This document shows positions 40,929 to 50,011 of a stretch of 64,000 nt of DNA, piece by piece. The notes beneath the pieces were generated by a model. The model did not search any database, had not been told where the DNA came from, and was given only the letters and a program-made list of their open reading frames with translations. How positions within the stretch are numbered: position 1 is the stretch's first letter; each line of letters opens with the position of its first letter. A program made the position numbers and the translations under genes. The DNA is from Klebsiella pneumoniae (GTDB lineage: Bacteria > Pseudomonadota > Gammaproteobacteria > Pseudomonadales > UBA5518), in the NCBI GenBank assembly GCA_945862145.1, contig CAMAXE010000001.1, forward strand, positions 1 through 64,000, in the 5' to 3' direction.

Positions 40929-42311
40929 TCAGCGTTGCGTCAACTCCCGCAGCAGCGCATCCCAAAAGACCACCGCGCCTGCAATGGCATCGGCCGGCAC
41001 ACGCTCGTTCAGGCCGTGTGTAAAATCGTCCTCTGCGCGCATGAAAAAACTGCCGACGCCGTAGCTGTCGATGCCGACCGCGCGGTAGAACTTGTTGTCG
41101 GTGGCCCCCGCTGACATATACGGCAGCAGCGGCAGTCCCGTGTGCTGCGTGTCGATGGCCTTGCCAATGGCTGCGAACACGTCTGCGCGCAGTGGCGAGG
41201 CCGGAGAACTCGAGATCTCCGCGGCCGGCGCGATCGTGAGCGCCGGCTCGGCGGCCACGGTCTTCAGTTCCTGCATCACGGCGAGCGGATCGGTGCCCGG
41301 CAGGATGCGGCAGTTGACGGTGGCGGTGGCGCGTTGGGGCAGGGCGTTCTCGGCATGGCCGCCGCCCAGCATCGTGGCCACGCAGGTTGTGCGCAGGATG
41401 GCGTTGTACTCGGTGTTCGAGGTCACCGTGGCGAGTGTGGCGGCATCACTGGCGCCCGCCACCAGGCGCTCCAGTGCGGCTCGCATTGCCGGCTCGGCGC
41501 GCGGCGCCACACCTTGCAGGTAGGCCTTGGTGATTTCGTGCATGGCGATCGGAAAGCGGTGCGCGCCGATGCGTATCAGTGCCGCGGCGAGCTGGTAGAT
41601 CGCGTTGTCCTCGCGCGGCATGCTCGAGTGGCCGCCCGGGTTGGTGACCGTCAGGGTGAAGGTGCCGTAGGTTTTCTCGGCGGCCTGCACGAGGACGGCC
41701 TGCGGTTTGCCGTCGGGGCCGATGGGATTGGCCCCCATGTCGCCGTTGATCACCAGCCATGCGCCCCGCAGGCGCTCTGCCAGGACGCGGGTGCTCTCCA
41801 TCGTGGTTTCCTCGTCGCCGCTCACCGCGAGCAGCACATCGCGCGCGGGCTTGTAGCCCTGCTGGCGGAGGTCCCCGAGCACCGCCACCAGCACGCTGAG
41901 TCCGAATTTGTTGTCGTCCACGCCGCGTCCGAACAGGAAGCCGTCTGCCTCGGTGAGCGTGAAGGGGTCACGCACCCAGTCCTCGCGCCGCGCCTCCACC
42001 ACGTCCATGTGCACAGAGAGCACCAGTGGCGGCAGCGTGCTGTCTGCGCCGGGGTAGCGCGCGACCAGCGCTGCGGTCTCGCCGACGGGCTGGATGTCGA
42101 TCTCACTGGGTGCGAAACCGTCCGCCTGCAGTTGACCCGCCAGCCACTTTGCCAGCCCCGGTACCTCGCCACGACCGGCTACGGTGGGCGTGCCGACGCT
42201 GTGGGTGAGGATCTCGCGGGCGTGCGCGGCGGTATCCGCCGAGGGCGCGGCAGCCAGCGGTTGTGCGAGTAGCAGGGCTGCACCAAGCGCAGTGAGGCGA
42301 ACGAGGTTCAT
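40929..42311 (-). CDS. M20-family metallopeptidase with signal peptide
   Basis: 460 aa. Secreted or periplasmic zinc peptidase/amidohydrolase. Signal peptide MNLVRLTALGAALLLAQPLAAA. Zinc ligands in SVHMDVVEA, GRGVDDNKFG (metal-bridging Asp) and the catalytic/metal Glu pair in SGDEETTMES, then a lid domain. Closest to carboxypeptidase PM20D1-like members. The frame is open 17 codons upstream, but the signal peptide fixes the start at 42311. Convergent with the hydroxylase gene and divergent from the TPR-sulfotransferase gene. Confidence 0.92.
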   Translation of the reverse strand: MNLVRLTALGAALLLAQPLAAAPSADTAAHAREILTHSVGTPTVAGRGEVPGLAKWLAGQLQADGFAPSEIDIQPVGETAALVARYPGADSTLPPLVLSVHMDVVEARREDWVRDPFTLTEADGFLFGRGVDDNKFGLSVLVAVLGDLRQQGYKPARDVLLAVSGDEETTMESTRVLAERLRGAWLVINGDMGANPIGPDGKPQAVLVQAAEKTYGTFTLTVTNPGGHSSMPREDNAIYQLAAALIRIGAHRFPIAMHEITKAYLQGVAPRAEPAMRAALERLVAGASDAATLATVTSNTEYNAILRTTCVATMLGGGHAENALPQRATATVNCRILPGTDPLAVMQELKTVAAEPALTIAPAAEISSSPASPLRADVFAAIGKAIDTQHTGLPLLPYMSAGATDNKFYRAVGIDSYGVGSFFMRAEDDFTHGLNERVPADAIAGAVVFWDALLRELTQR

Positions 42312-42415
42312 GGCAGTCTCCGGCAGTTGGGTGGTGGAGCCGCATGCTAGTCCGTGGAGCACCGCAGGCGGAAGCGATTGGCTAGAATGGGGCTACGCTC
42401 CGCGTGGTAATCCGC

Positions 42416-44407
42416 ATGTCCCTCGATCCGGTGGCCGAATTCTTCCGCGCTGCTCTCTCGCGCCTGCGTGAGGGCGATGCCGTGGGCGCCGCGGTAGCGT
42501 GTCGCGAGGCTCTTGACGTCGCTCCCGGCAACCCGGATCTGCTCGCGCTGCTGGGCGCCTGTCTGGTGGCGCTGCGCGAGCCCGCCGAGGCGCTTGGGCA
42601 TCTCGACGGCGCGCTGGAGCTCGCGCCCTCCCATGCCCGTGCCTGGGAGGAGCGCGGGCGCGCCCTGTTGCAGTTGCGCCGGATCGACGAGGCGGTTGCG
42701 TCGCTGCAGCGTGCCATGGCGCTCGAGCCTGGATCGGCGCTGACGCGACGGCTGCTCGCGCAGGCGCTACTCGCACAGGGCAAGGGTGCCGAGGCCGACG
42801 CCCTGCTGCAGCAGGATTTCTCGGAAGAGCCGCACCGGCAGGCGCTGCTCGAGGCCGCCGCATACCAGCGTGCCGGGCGTTTTCGCGAGAGCGAGCCGCT
42901 GCTGCGCAGTGCGCTGGAGGCGAGCCCGCGGGATGTCGATGCACTGCGCATGCTCGCACGCGTGGCCGAGGAAGCCGAACGCCCGGGCGAGGCCGAGAGG
43001 CTGCTGCGCCGGGTGCTCTCGCTGGCGCCGGATTTCGATGATGCCCGCCTCGATCTCGCCCGCGTGCTGAAGCAGCGCGACAAGGTGGAACAGGCGGTGG
43101 AGTGCACCGGCGAGGTGGTGTTGCGCAGCCCGCGCAACCCGCTTGCGCAGTATCTGCATGCGAGCATGCTGGCGCTCACGCGACGCTACGACGAGGCGAT
43201 CGCCGCCTACCGGGAGTCGATCCGCCTGCGGCCGGACAACCCCGCGGCCTGGGTGGGGCTTGCGCACTTGCTGAAGACCCTGGGCCGCCAGCAGGAAGGC
43301 GTTGATGCTTACCGCGAGGCGCTGCGCCTGCGGCCGGATTTCGGCGAGGTCTACTGGAGCCTTGCCAACCTGAAGACCTTCCGCTTCACGGCGGAAGAAA
43401 TCGCCACCATGGAGCGCTGTATCGCCGACACGACCCTCGACGAAGACGCGTTGGTGCAATTTTGTTTCGCGCTCGCCAAATCGCGCGAGGACGCCGACGC
43501 GCATGCGGAGGCTTTTGCCCTCTACGAGCGGGCCAATGCGACCCAGCGCATGCGGGTTGCCTATGATCCCGTGGACGCTCAGACCCAGCACGAACGCATC
43601 CGCGTGGTCTTTAGCGCCGAGCTGCTGCGCGAGCGGGCAGCGCCCGTGCGTGAGAACGAGCCGGTACCCATTTTCATCGTCGGCCTGCCGCGTTCGGGCT
43701 CGACGCTACTTGAGCAGATACTGGCCAGTCATCCGCTGGTCGAGGGTACGGCCGAACTGCCTGACATCGGCAGGGCCATCACCGAGATCACGCGCCGCCA
43801 CCCGGAGCAGCGCTATCCCCAGGCGCTCGCCCGGATCCCGGATGCGGAGCTTGCCGGGTTGGGGCGCGATTACCTCGACCGCACCCGCCGTCATCGCAGC
43901 GGCAAACCCTTCTTCACCGACAAGATGCCCAACAACTTTGTCTCCGTGGGCCTGATCCGGCTCATTCTCCCGCAGGCGCGCATCATCGACGCGCGACGGC
44001 ATCCGCTCGACAGCTGCCTCGGCTGTTTCCGGCAGCACTTTGCGCAGGGGCAGAGCTTCACCTACGACCTTGAGGAGCTCGCCGATTTTTATCTCGAGTA
44101 CCGGCGCATGATGACGCACTGGGACGCCGTGCTCCCCGGTGCCGTGCTGGAATTGCGCTACGAAAACATGGTGCGCTCGCAGGAAGCCGAGACGCGGCGG
44201 CTGCTCGCCTTTTGCGGGCTGCCGTGGGACGCGCGCTGCCTGCGCTTCCACGAAACCGAGCGTGCCGTGCGCACGGCGAGCTCCGAGCAGGTGCGCATGC
44301 CGCTCTACGACAGCGCGCTGGGGCGCTGGCGCAATTACCGCGCGCAGCTCAGCCCGCTGATCGAGATCCTCGAGCCGGAGCTGCGGCGCGAGGGCTGGGA
44401 GCTCTGA
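42416..44407 (+). CDS. TPR-repeat protein with C-terminal sulfotransferase domain
   Basis: 663 aa. Residues about 10-370 are tandem TPR motifs (ALGHLDGALELAPSHARAWEERGRALLQL; AIAAYRESIRLRPDNPAAWVGLAHLLKTLGR). From about 415 there is a sulfotransferase_3 domain with the PAPS 5'-phosphosulfate loop IFIVGLPRSGSTLLEQIL, the 3'-phosphate-binding region and DKMPNNF. Such fusions, related in layout to protein-tyrosine sulfotransferases, sulfate a peptide or small-molecule acceptor held by the TPR. A GTG four codons upstream is an alternative start; the acceptor is unknown. Divergent from the M20 peptidase gene. Confidence 0.9.
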   Translation: MSLDPVAEFFRAALSRLREGDAVGAAVACREALDVAPGNPDLLALLGACLVALREPAEALGHLDGALELAPSHARAWEERGRALLQLRRIDEAVASLQRAMALEPGSALTRRLLAQALLAQGKGAEADALLQQDFSEEPHRQALLEAAAYQRAGRFRESEPLLRSALEASPRDVDALRMLARVAEEAERPGEAERLLRRVLSLAPDFDDARLDLARVLKQRDKVEQAVECTGEVVLRSPRNPLAQYLHASMLALTRRYDEAIAAYRESIRLRPDNPAAWVGLAHLLKTLGRQQEGVDAYREALRLRPDFGEVYWSLANLKTFRFTAEEIATMERCIADTTLDEDALVQFCFALAKSREDADAHAEAFALYERANATQRMRVAYDPVDAQTQHERIRVVFSAELLRERAAPVRENEPVPIFIVGLPRSGSTLLEQILASHPLVEGTAELPDIGRAITEITRRHPEQRYPQALARIPDAELAGLGRDYLDRTRRHRSGKPFFTDKMPNNFVSVGLIRLILPQARIIDARRHPLDSCLGCFRQHFAQGQSFTYDLEELADFYLEYRRMMTHWDAVLPGAVLELRYENMVRSQEAETRRLLAFCGLPWDARCLRFHETERAVRTASSEQVRMPLYDSALGRWRNYRAQLSPLIEILEPELRREGWEL

Positions 44408-44420
44408 TTCTCAGGCGGCT

Positions 44421-45281
44421 TCAGCGCGCGCTGCGGGGCAGGCTCGCGCCGGCCATGCGCTCGATCTCGATTGCAGTCTCGCGCAGGCAGGGCAGTACCT
44501 CGGCGAGAGCCCGGCCACGGGCATTCTCGCGATAGGCCATCCCCGCGTTCAGCGCTGCCACGACGGCACCCGCGGGATTGCGCAGGGGCACCGCCACTGA
44601 GCACAGACTGCGTTCGAGTTCCTGCTCCACATAGGCGTAGCCATCGGCACGCGCCTGCCCGATACGGCGCAGCAACTCACCGGTATCCGTACAGGTGTGC
44701 GGTGTGATCCGTTGGATCCGCGATGCCTGCAGCCGCTCGATCAGGGCAGGCTCGGGCAGGGCGGCCAGCAGGACACGACCCATCGAGGTGCACCAGGCGG
44801 GAAGGCGGGCGCCGATGCCAAGTGCTACCGACATCAGTTTGCTGACGGCGATCCGTTGCACATAGACGACCTCGGTGCCCTCGAGCACGCCGAGCGAGCA
44901 GGATTCATGCACCCGGGCTGCCAGTTCCTGCAGCGGGCCGCGCGCGATTTCCGGGTAGGCGAGCGAGCCCAGGTAGCCAAAGCCCAGTTCCAGTACCCGG
45001 GCGGTGAGTGCGAAGTCGCGACCATCCTGGCGAACGTAGCCCAAGTGGGCGAGGGTGAGCAGTTGCCGGCGCGCCACGGCCCGCGACAGCCCGGTGGCGA
45101 GTGCGGCGGCGCTCAGCGTGAGTGGCTTTTCCGCGGCACCCAGTGCGCGCAGCACCGCCAACCCGCGCTCCAGCGACTGCACGTAGTCCGGGCCATCCTG
45201 GAAGCGCGCCGGGCGGGTGTCGCGGGTGTGGCGATCCGGGACGGTAGTTGGCGTGTAGCTCTTCGTTGACGGTGATTTCAT
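44421..45281 (-). CDS. IclR-family transcriptional regulator
   Basis: 286 aa. An N-terminal winged HTH (about 32-95: VQSLERGLAVLRALGAAEKPLTLSAAALATGLSRAVARRQLLTLAHLGYV) is followed by the IclR effector domain (CSLGVLEGTEVVYVQRI; GRVLLAALPEPAL; GYAYVEQELERSLCSVAVPLRNPAGAVVAALN). It is of the PcaR/PobR type that usually activates catabolic operons in response to pathway intermediates. It is divergent from the aminotransferase operon that begins at 45344, which is its likely target. Confidence 0.92.
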   Translation of the reverse strand: MKSPSTKSYTPTTVPDRHTRDTRPARFQDGPDYVQSLERGLAVLRALGAAEKPLTLSAAALATGLSRAVARRQLLTLAHLGYVRQDGRDFALTARVLELGFGYLGSLAYPEIARGPLQELAARVHESCSLGVLEGTEVVYVQRIAVSKLMSVALGIGARLPAWCTSMGRVLLAALPEPALIERLQASRIQRITPHTCTDTGELLRRIGQARADGYAYVEQELERSLCSVAVPLRNPAGAVVAALNAGMAYRENARGRALAEVLPCLRETAIEIERMAGASLPRSAR

Positions 45282-45306
45282 GGCGCGGCTATAGTCTGTT
45301 CACAGA

Positions 45307-45322
45307 TCGAATTAATGTTCGA
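45307..45322. promoter_or_regulatory. Inverted repeat between the IclR gene and the aminotransferase operon
   Basis: TCGAA, 6 bp, TTCGA: perfect 5-bp arms inside the 62-bp divergent region. AT-rich against its surroundings. A candidate IclR binding site, by position only. Confidence 0.4.
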
Positions 45323-45343
45323 TATTCGCACGGAAGGTGGGGG

Positions 45344-46666
45344 ATGACAACGACGGCGCAGCGCCCCGAGCGCGACACAGTGATGCACAGCTGGTGCAGG
45401 CAGACCGACTGGAACGCCCCGACGGTGGTGGGCGGCGCCGGGGCATGGCTGCACACGGCCGACGGGCAGCGCATTCTCGACATGAGCAGCCTTGCCGAGT
45501 GCAACCATCTCGGCCACCAGCATCCGCGCATCGTTCAGGCGATCCGTGAGCAGGCCGCGACCTTGTGCTTTGTGACGGCCGCCTGGGGTTCCGAGCCGCG
45601 GGCACGTCTCGCGGAGCTGTTGCTGGAGCGCAGTGGTTTCAGCGATGGCCGGGTGTTCTTCACCCTCGGTGGCGCCGATGCCAACGAGAACGCCACCAAG
45701 TTCGCGCGCCAGGCGAGCGGTCTCCCGCGCGGTTGGGTGATCACCCGGGATCGCTCCTACCATGGCGCGAGCTATGCGGCGATGGCGCTCTCCGGTGATA
45801 CGCGCACCCGCACGCAGGTCGACCCCCATGCCATGCGCGTCGACCACGCGCTGCCTCCCTATAGCTATCGCTGCCCCTTCGGCACCACGGATGCAGCCGA
45901 CTGCGCCGGGCGCGCCGCCGCGCACGTTGGCGAGCTGATCGACGCCCATGCCGACGACGGTGTTGCCGCCGTGATGATGGAGCCCAATGCCGGGACCAAC
46001 GGCATCGTCGCCCCGCCGCAGTACTGGCCGGCGCTGCGCAGCCTGACGCGCGCAAAAGGCGTTTATCTGATCGCCGACGAGGTGATGAGTGGATTCGGAC
46101 GTTGCGGTGAGTGGTTCGCCTGGCAGCGCTATGGCGAGGAAGGCCGCCCCGATCTCATGACCCTCGCCAAGGGCCTGACCGGTGCGCACCTGCCGCTCGG
46201 GGCTGTGGTGGTCTCTGGTGAGCTGTGCCGCATTCTCGAGCCCCAGATGCTCTTCACCGGTCTTACCTACTGCGGGCATCCGCTCTCCTGCGCTGCGGGT
46301 GTGGCCGCACTCGAGGCCTACGCGGAGGAAAGACTCGTCGAGCGCTCGCGCACGCTTGGGCGGGTGATGTTCGAGGAACTCGAGCGCATGCGTGCGCGCC
46401 ACCCCGTGATCGGTGACGTGCGGGGAGGCGAGGGGCTGTTCGCGGTGGTGGAACTGGTGCGCGACCGCGACACGCGAGAGCCACTGTCGCCCTGGCCCGA
46501 GATGCACGCCGGACTGCGCGCCCTGCTGGCCGAGGCCATGGCAGCCGGGGTGTCCTTCGCCACCCGCGGTAACCTGATCATTCTCGCGCCGCCGCTGGTC
46601 ATCGGCGAACAGGAGCTCGGCGATGCGCTGGCTCTGCTCGATCGGCTGCTGCTGCGGTTTGCGTGA
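45344..46666 (+). CDS. Class-III (PLP) aminotransferase
   Basis: 440 aa. Omega-aminotransferase fold: NHLGHQHPRIVQAIREQ, GGADANENATKFARQASG, DRSYHGASYAAMALSGD, LIADEVMSGFGRCGEWFAW (Asp that contacts PLP N1) and the PLP Lys in LAKGLTGAHLPLG. Related to taurine/beta-alanine-pyruvate aminotransferases. The ATG at 45344 follows a GGTGGGGG ribosome-binding stretch; 32 upstream in-frame codons run through the divergent promoter and are not used. It heads a long operon under the neighbouring IclR gene. Confidence 0.9.
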   Translation: MTTTAQRPERDTVMHSWCRQTDWNAPTVVGGAGAWLHTADGQRILDMSSLAECNHLGHQHPRIVQAIREQAATLCFVTAAWGSEPRARLAELLLERSGFSDGRVFFTLGGADANENATKFARQASGLPRGWVITRDRSYHGASYAAMALSGDTRTRTQVDPHAMRVDHALPPYSYRCPFGTTDAADCAGRAAAHVGELIDAHADDGVAAVMMEPNAGTNGIVAPPQYWPALRSLTRAKGVYLIADEVMSGFGRCGEWFAWQRYGEEGRPDLMTLAKGLTGAHLPLGAVVVSGELCRILEPQMLFTGLTYCGHPLSCAAGVAALEAYAEERLVERSRTLGRVMFEELERMRARHPVIGDVRGGEGLFAVVELVRDRDTREPLSPWPEMHAGLRALLAEAMAAGVSFATRGNLIILAPPLVIGEQELGDALALLDRLLLRFA

Positions 46667-46800
46667 GGAATTGCAGTTGCCTGCCGCACGTGCCGCTCTG
46701 GCTCGATACGTGCGGCACTGTGTAAAACGGTCATAAGTGGCCTGAAAAAGACGCCCGCCCTGGTGCGCGGCAACCCGATGGAACACCACGGAGACTGGCG

Positions 46801-48363
46801 ATGAATTTCAAGCTGACCTACTCGACCATGTTCAACCCGCCGGAGGAGATCCACACGCGTTTCGAGGCAGCGCTGGCCAGCGTCAGGGCCGGTCTCGGGC
46901 GGGAGTACGGCAGCGTCATCGACGGCGCCGACGTGATGACCGGCACCTGGATCGATAACCGCAACCCCGCTGACACCAGCGAGTTACTGGGTCGCTTCGC
47001 CGAAGCCTCGACGCAGGACGCGGGGCGGGCCATGGAGGCCGCGCGCGCGGCCTATCCGGGGTGGCGGGCGATGCCAATGGCCGAGCGACTTTCGCTGCTG
47101 CGACGTGCGGCAGCGCTGGTCGAGGAGCGCGTCTACGAACTCTCTGCTGCGGTCGCACTCGAGGTGGGCAAGAACCGCATGGAGGCGATCGGTGAAGTTC
47201 AGGAGGTGGCGGATTTCCTCTACGGCTACTGCGACGATTTCGAGCGCCACGGTGGTTTCGACAACGTGCTTCCAGACGACCCGCTGCCCGACTGGCGCTC
47301 GCACAACCGCTCGGTGATGCGCCCCTACGGCGTGTGGGTGGTTATCACGCCCTTCAACTTCCCCTTCGCACTCGGTGGCGGACCCACCGCCGCGGCGCTG
47401 GTGACGGGTAACACCGTGGTTCTCAAGGGCTCTACAGATACGCCCTGGGCGGGTCGCCTGCTCGCGGAGTGTCTGCGTGATGCCGGCATCCCGCGGGGTG
47501 TTTTCAACTATATCTGCGGCGGTGCCGCCGTGGGTCAGGCGCTGGTGGAGCACCCGCATCTCGGGGGTCTGACCTTCACCGGCTCCTACGCTGTCGGCAT
47601 GGAGATTCAGCGCAAGCTCGCGGGGCGGGGCTTTCCGCGGCCTTGCATCGCCGAGATGGGTGGCAAGAACGCCTGCATCGTGACGGCCTCGGGTGATGTC
47701 ACACGCGCTGCCAGCGGCATCGTGCGTTCGGCCTTCGGGATGAGCGGCCAGAAGTGCTCGGCGCTATCGCGGCTCTACGTGCATGAGTCCGTCGCCGATG
47801 CGCTGCTCGAGGCAATCCGCGCCCAGATGGCGGCGATCCGCATTGGCGACCCCTGCCAGCGCGAAAACTGGCTGGGTCCGGTGGTGAACGAGCGCGCCTA
47901 CCGGCGCTTTGTCGACTGCTCGCGGCGGCTCGCCGAGGGCGGCACGCTGCTCGCCGGCGGTGAGCAATTGAAGACCGCCGGCATGGAGAAGGGCTACTTC
48001 GTGCAGCCCACGCTGGCGGAGCTGCCGGCGGAGCACGCGCTGTGGCGTGAGGAGATGTTCCTGCCGGTGCTTACGGTGGCGCGTGTCAAGACTAATGCCG
48101 AGGCGATGGAACTCGCCAACGCGAGTGACTTCGGCCTCACCGCGGGTTTCTATGGTTCCGTGGCCGAACTCGCGTGGTTCCACGAGAACATCGAGGCCGG
48201 TGTCACCTACGCCAACCGTCCGCAGGGAGCCACCACGGGCGCGTGGCCGGGCTACCAGCCCTTCGGTGGCTGGAAGGGCTCGGGCTCCACCGGCAAGGCG
48301 ATCGCCTCGTTCTATTACCTGCCTCTGTATCTGCGCGAGCAATCGCGCACTGTGGTGGAGTGA
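46801..48363 (+). CDS. Aldehyde dehydrogenase, glutamate-semialdehyde dehydrogenase (RocA/PutA-like) type
   Basis: 520 aa. Long N-terminal arm (MNFKLTYSTMFNPPEEIHTRFEAAL) typical of delta1-pyrroline-5-carboxylate dehydrogenases; TPFNFPFAL cofactor segment, catalytic Glu in AEMGGKNACIV and catalytic Cys in GMSGQKCSAL. It oxidises an omega-semialdehyde of an amino acid or dicarboxylate. 134 bp after the aminotransferase, so possibly with its own promoter, and 4 bp before the CoA-transferase A gene. Confidence 0.9.
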   Translation: MNFKLTYSTMFNPPEEIHTRFEAALASVRAGLGREYGSVIDGADVMTGTWIDNRNPADTSELLGRFAEASTQDAGRAMEAARAAYPGWRAMPMAERLSLLRRAAALVEERVYELSAAVALEVGKNRMEAIGEVQEVADFLYGYCDDFERHGGFDNVLPDDPLPDWRSHNRSVMRPYGVWVVITPFNFPFALGGGPTAAALVTGNTVVLKGSTDTPWAGRLLAECLRDAGIPRGVFNYICGGAAVGQALVEHPHLGGLTFTGSYAVGMEIQRKLAGRGFPRPCIAEMGGKNACIVTASGDVTRAASGIVRSAFGMSGQKCSALSRLYVHESVADALLEAIRAQMAAIRIGDPCQRENWLGPVVNERAYRRFVDCSRRLAEGGTLLAGGEQLKTAGMEKGYFVQPTLAELPAEHALWREEMFLPVLTVARVKTNAEAMELANASDFGLTAGFYGSVAELAWFHENIEAGVTYANRPQGATTGAWPGYQPFGGWKGSGSTGKAIASFYYLPLYLREQSRTVVE

Positions 48364-48367
48364 GCGC

Positions 48368-49222
48368 ATGGAGCTTTTGTCACTGCGCGAGATGATCGCG
48401 CGCCACGTGAAGCCTGGGCAGATGCTCGCCATGGAGGGTTTCACGCACCTCATTCCCTTTGCCGCGGGCCACGAGATCATCCGCCAGGGCATCGGTGAAC
48501 TGCATCTGGTGCGCATGACGCCTGATCTGGTGTATGACCAGCTGATCGGCATGGGGCTGGTGAAGGAACTCACCTTCAGCTGGGGCGGCAACCCCGGGGT
48601 GGGCTCGCTGCACCGTTTGCGCGACGCGGTCGAACAGTCCTGGCCGCGGCCGCTCGCCTGGCACGAGCACAGCCACGCCGGCATGGCGGCGGCCTACACG
48701 GCGGGTGCGGCGAAACTGCCTTTCGGCGTGTTGCGTGGCTATATCGGCACCGATCTCCCGCAACACAACACGCAGATCAGTCAGGTCGAGTGTCCCTACA
48801 CGGGTGAGCGACTGGCCACGGTGCGTGCGGTGAACCCGGATGTCACTATCCTCCACGCGCAGCAGTTGGACGCGCGGGGCAATGTACTTATCCGTGGCAT
48901 CCTCGGTGCTACGCGCGAGGCGGCGCTAGCGGCGCGCGCCGTGCTGATCACCGTGGAGGAGCAGGTCGAGCGGCTCGATGCGCCGATGAACTCCACCGTC
49001 CTGCCGCACTGGGTGGTCACGGCGGCAGCGGTGGTGAAGGGTGGTGCCTGGCCGTCCTACGCGCAGGGTTATTACCCGCGCGACAACGCCTTCTACCAGC
49101 AGTGGGACGAGATCGCCCGCGAGCGCGATGGCTTCCGTGCGTGGGTGGAACACTATGTGCTCGGCACGGCTGATCACCGCGCGTTCCTGCAGCGTATCGG
49201 CGAGGGGAGGGCAGCGTCATGA
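48368..49222 (+). CDS. CoA-transferase family, subunit A (glutaconate CoA-transferase alpha-like)
   Basis: 284 aa. Class-I CoA-transferase alpha fold: AMEGFTHLIPFAAGHEIIRQG, LVRMTPDLVYDQLIGMGLVKELTFSWGGNPGVGSLHRL, and VEEQVERL near the C-terminus. Subunit B overlaps by four bases (ATGA). This family also contains IpdA, the steroid C/D-ring hydrolase, but the sequence blocks here look closer to the generic glutaconate/3-oxoadipate type. In an aminotransferase-ALDH operon it probably activates a dicarboxylate or keto acid to its CoA ester. Confidence 0.85.
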   Translation: MELLSLREMIARHVKPGQMLAMEGFTHLIPFAAGHEIIRQGIGELHLVRMTPDLVYDQLIGMGLVKELTFSWGGNPGVGSLHRLRDAVEQSWPRPLAWHEHSHAGMAAAYTAGAAKLPFGVLRGYIGTDLPQHNTQISQVECPYTGERLATVRAVNPDVTILHAQQLDARGNVLIRGILGATREAALAARAVLITVEEQVERLDAPMNSTVLPHWVVTAAAVVKGGAWPSYAQGYYPRDNAFYQQWDEIARERDGFRAWVEHYVLGTADHRAFLQRIGEGRAAS

Positions 49223-50001
49223 GCTACAGCAAGGACGAGATGATGACCGTGGCGGCGGCGCGGCTGCTGCGGGACGGCACCACCTGTTTCGTCGGCATCG
49301 GCCTGCCCTCGGCGGCTGCCAATCTGGCGCGACTCACGCACGCACCCGACACCGTGCTGATCTACGAATCCGGCACCATCGGCACGCGCCCGGAGGTACT
49401 GCCGCTGTCCATCGGCGATGGCGAACTCGCCGACACCGCAGACTGCATCGTGCCGCTGCCCGAGATATTCAGCTACTGGCTGCAGGGCGGGCGCATCGAT
49501 GTCGGTTTTCTCGGCGCCGCGCAGATCGATTGTTTCGGCAACCTGAACAGCACCGTGATCGGTGATTACGATCGCCCGCGTACGCGCCTGCCCGGGGCGG
49601 GCGGTGCGCCCGAGATCGCCACCCACGCCAAGCGCACCTTCATCGTGCTGCGCATGTCGCCGCGCTCTTTTGTGCCGGAGATTGCCTTCCGGTCGAGCGG
49701 CGGTTATTTCGAAGGCGGCGATTCACGCGAGCGCTCCGGCGCGCCTGGCGGTGGGCCCGAGGTGGTTATCACCGACTACGGCATCCTGCGTCCGCACCCG
49801 GTTACGCGCGAGCTGCTACTGGCGGGCGTCTATCCGGGCGTCGATCCCGCCGCGGCGCAGGCCGCCTGCGGCTGGCCGCTGGCGCTCGCGGCGACACTCG
49901 AGCAGATCGAGCCGCCCTCGCAGGAGCATCTCGATGCCCTGCGCGCCCTGCACGCGCGCACCGAACGCGCTCACGCTACCCTTCATCCCTTGCCGCTCTG
50001 A
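49219..50001 (+). CDS. CoA-transferase family, subunit B
   Basis: 260 aa. Beta subunit: MMTVAAARLLRDGTTCFVGIGLPSAAANLARLTHAPD, then the YESGTIG loop where class-I enzymes keep the catalytic Glu (usual form E-N/S-G), and SYWLQGGRIDVGFLGAAQID. Presence of this Glu favours a true CoA-transferase. Coupled to subunit A; the GabT-like gene starts 10 bp after its stop. Confidence 0.87.
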   Translation: MSYSKDEMMTVAAARLLRDGTTCFVGIGLPSAAANLARLTHAPDTVLIYESGTIGTRPEVLPLSIGDGELADTADCIVPLPEIFSYWLQGGRIDVGFLGAAQIDCFGNLNSTVIGDYDRPRTRLPGAGGAPEIATHAKRTFIVLRMSPRSFVPEIAFRSSGGYFEGGDSRERSGAPGGGPEVVITDYGILRPHPVTRELLLAGVYPGVDPAAAQAACGWPLALAATLEQIEPPSQEHLDALRALHARTERAHATLHPLPL

Positions 50002-50011
50002 GGACTCCTCC

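Noticed and set aside
45278-46789. 503-codon open frame opposite the aminotransferase gene
   Set aside because: The opposite strand has all class-III aminotransferase motifs; this one has none and crosses the divergent promoter.
48368-50001. IpdAB, the steroid C/D-ring hydrolase
   Set aside because: Same superfamily, and attractive beside steroid genes, but the subunit-A text and the retained YESGTIG Glu in subunit B fit an ordinary CoA-transferase, and the operon is of amino-acid type.
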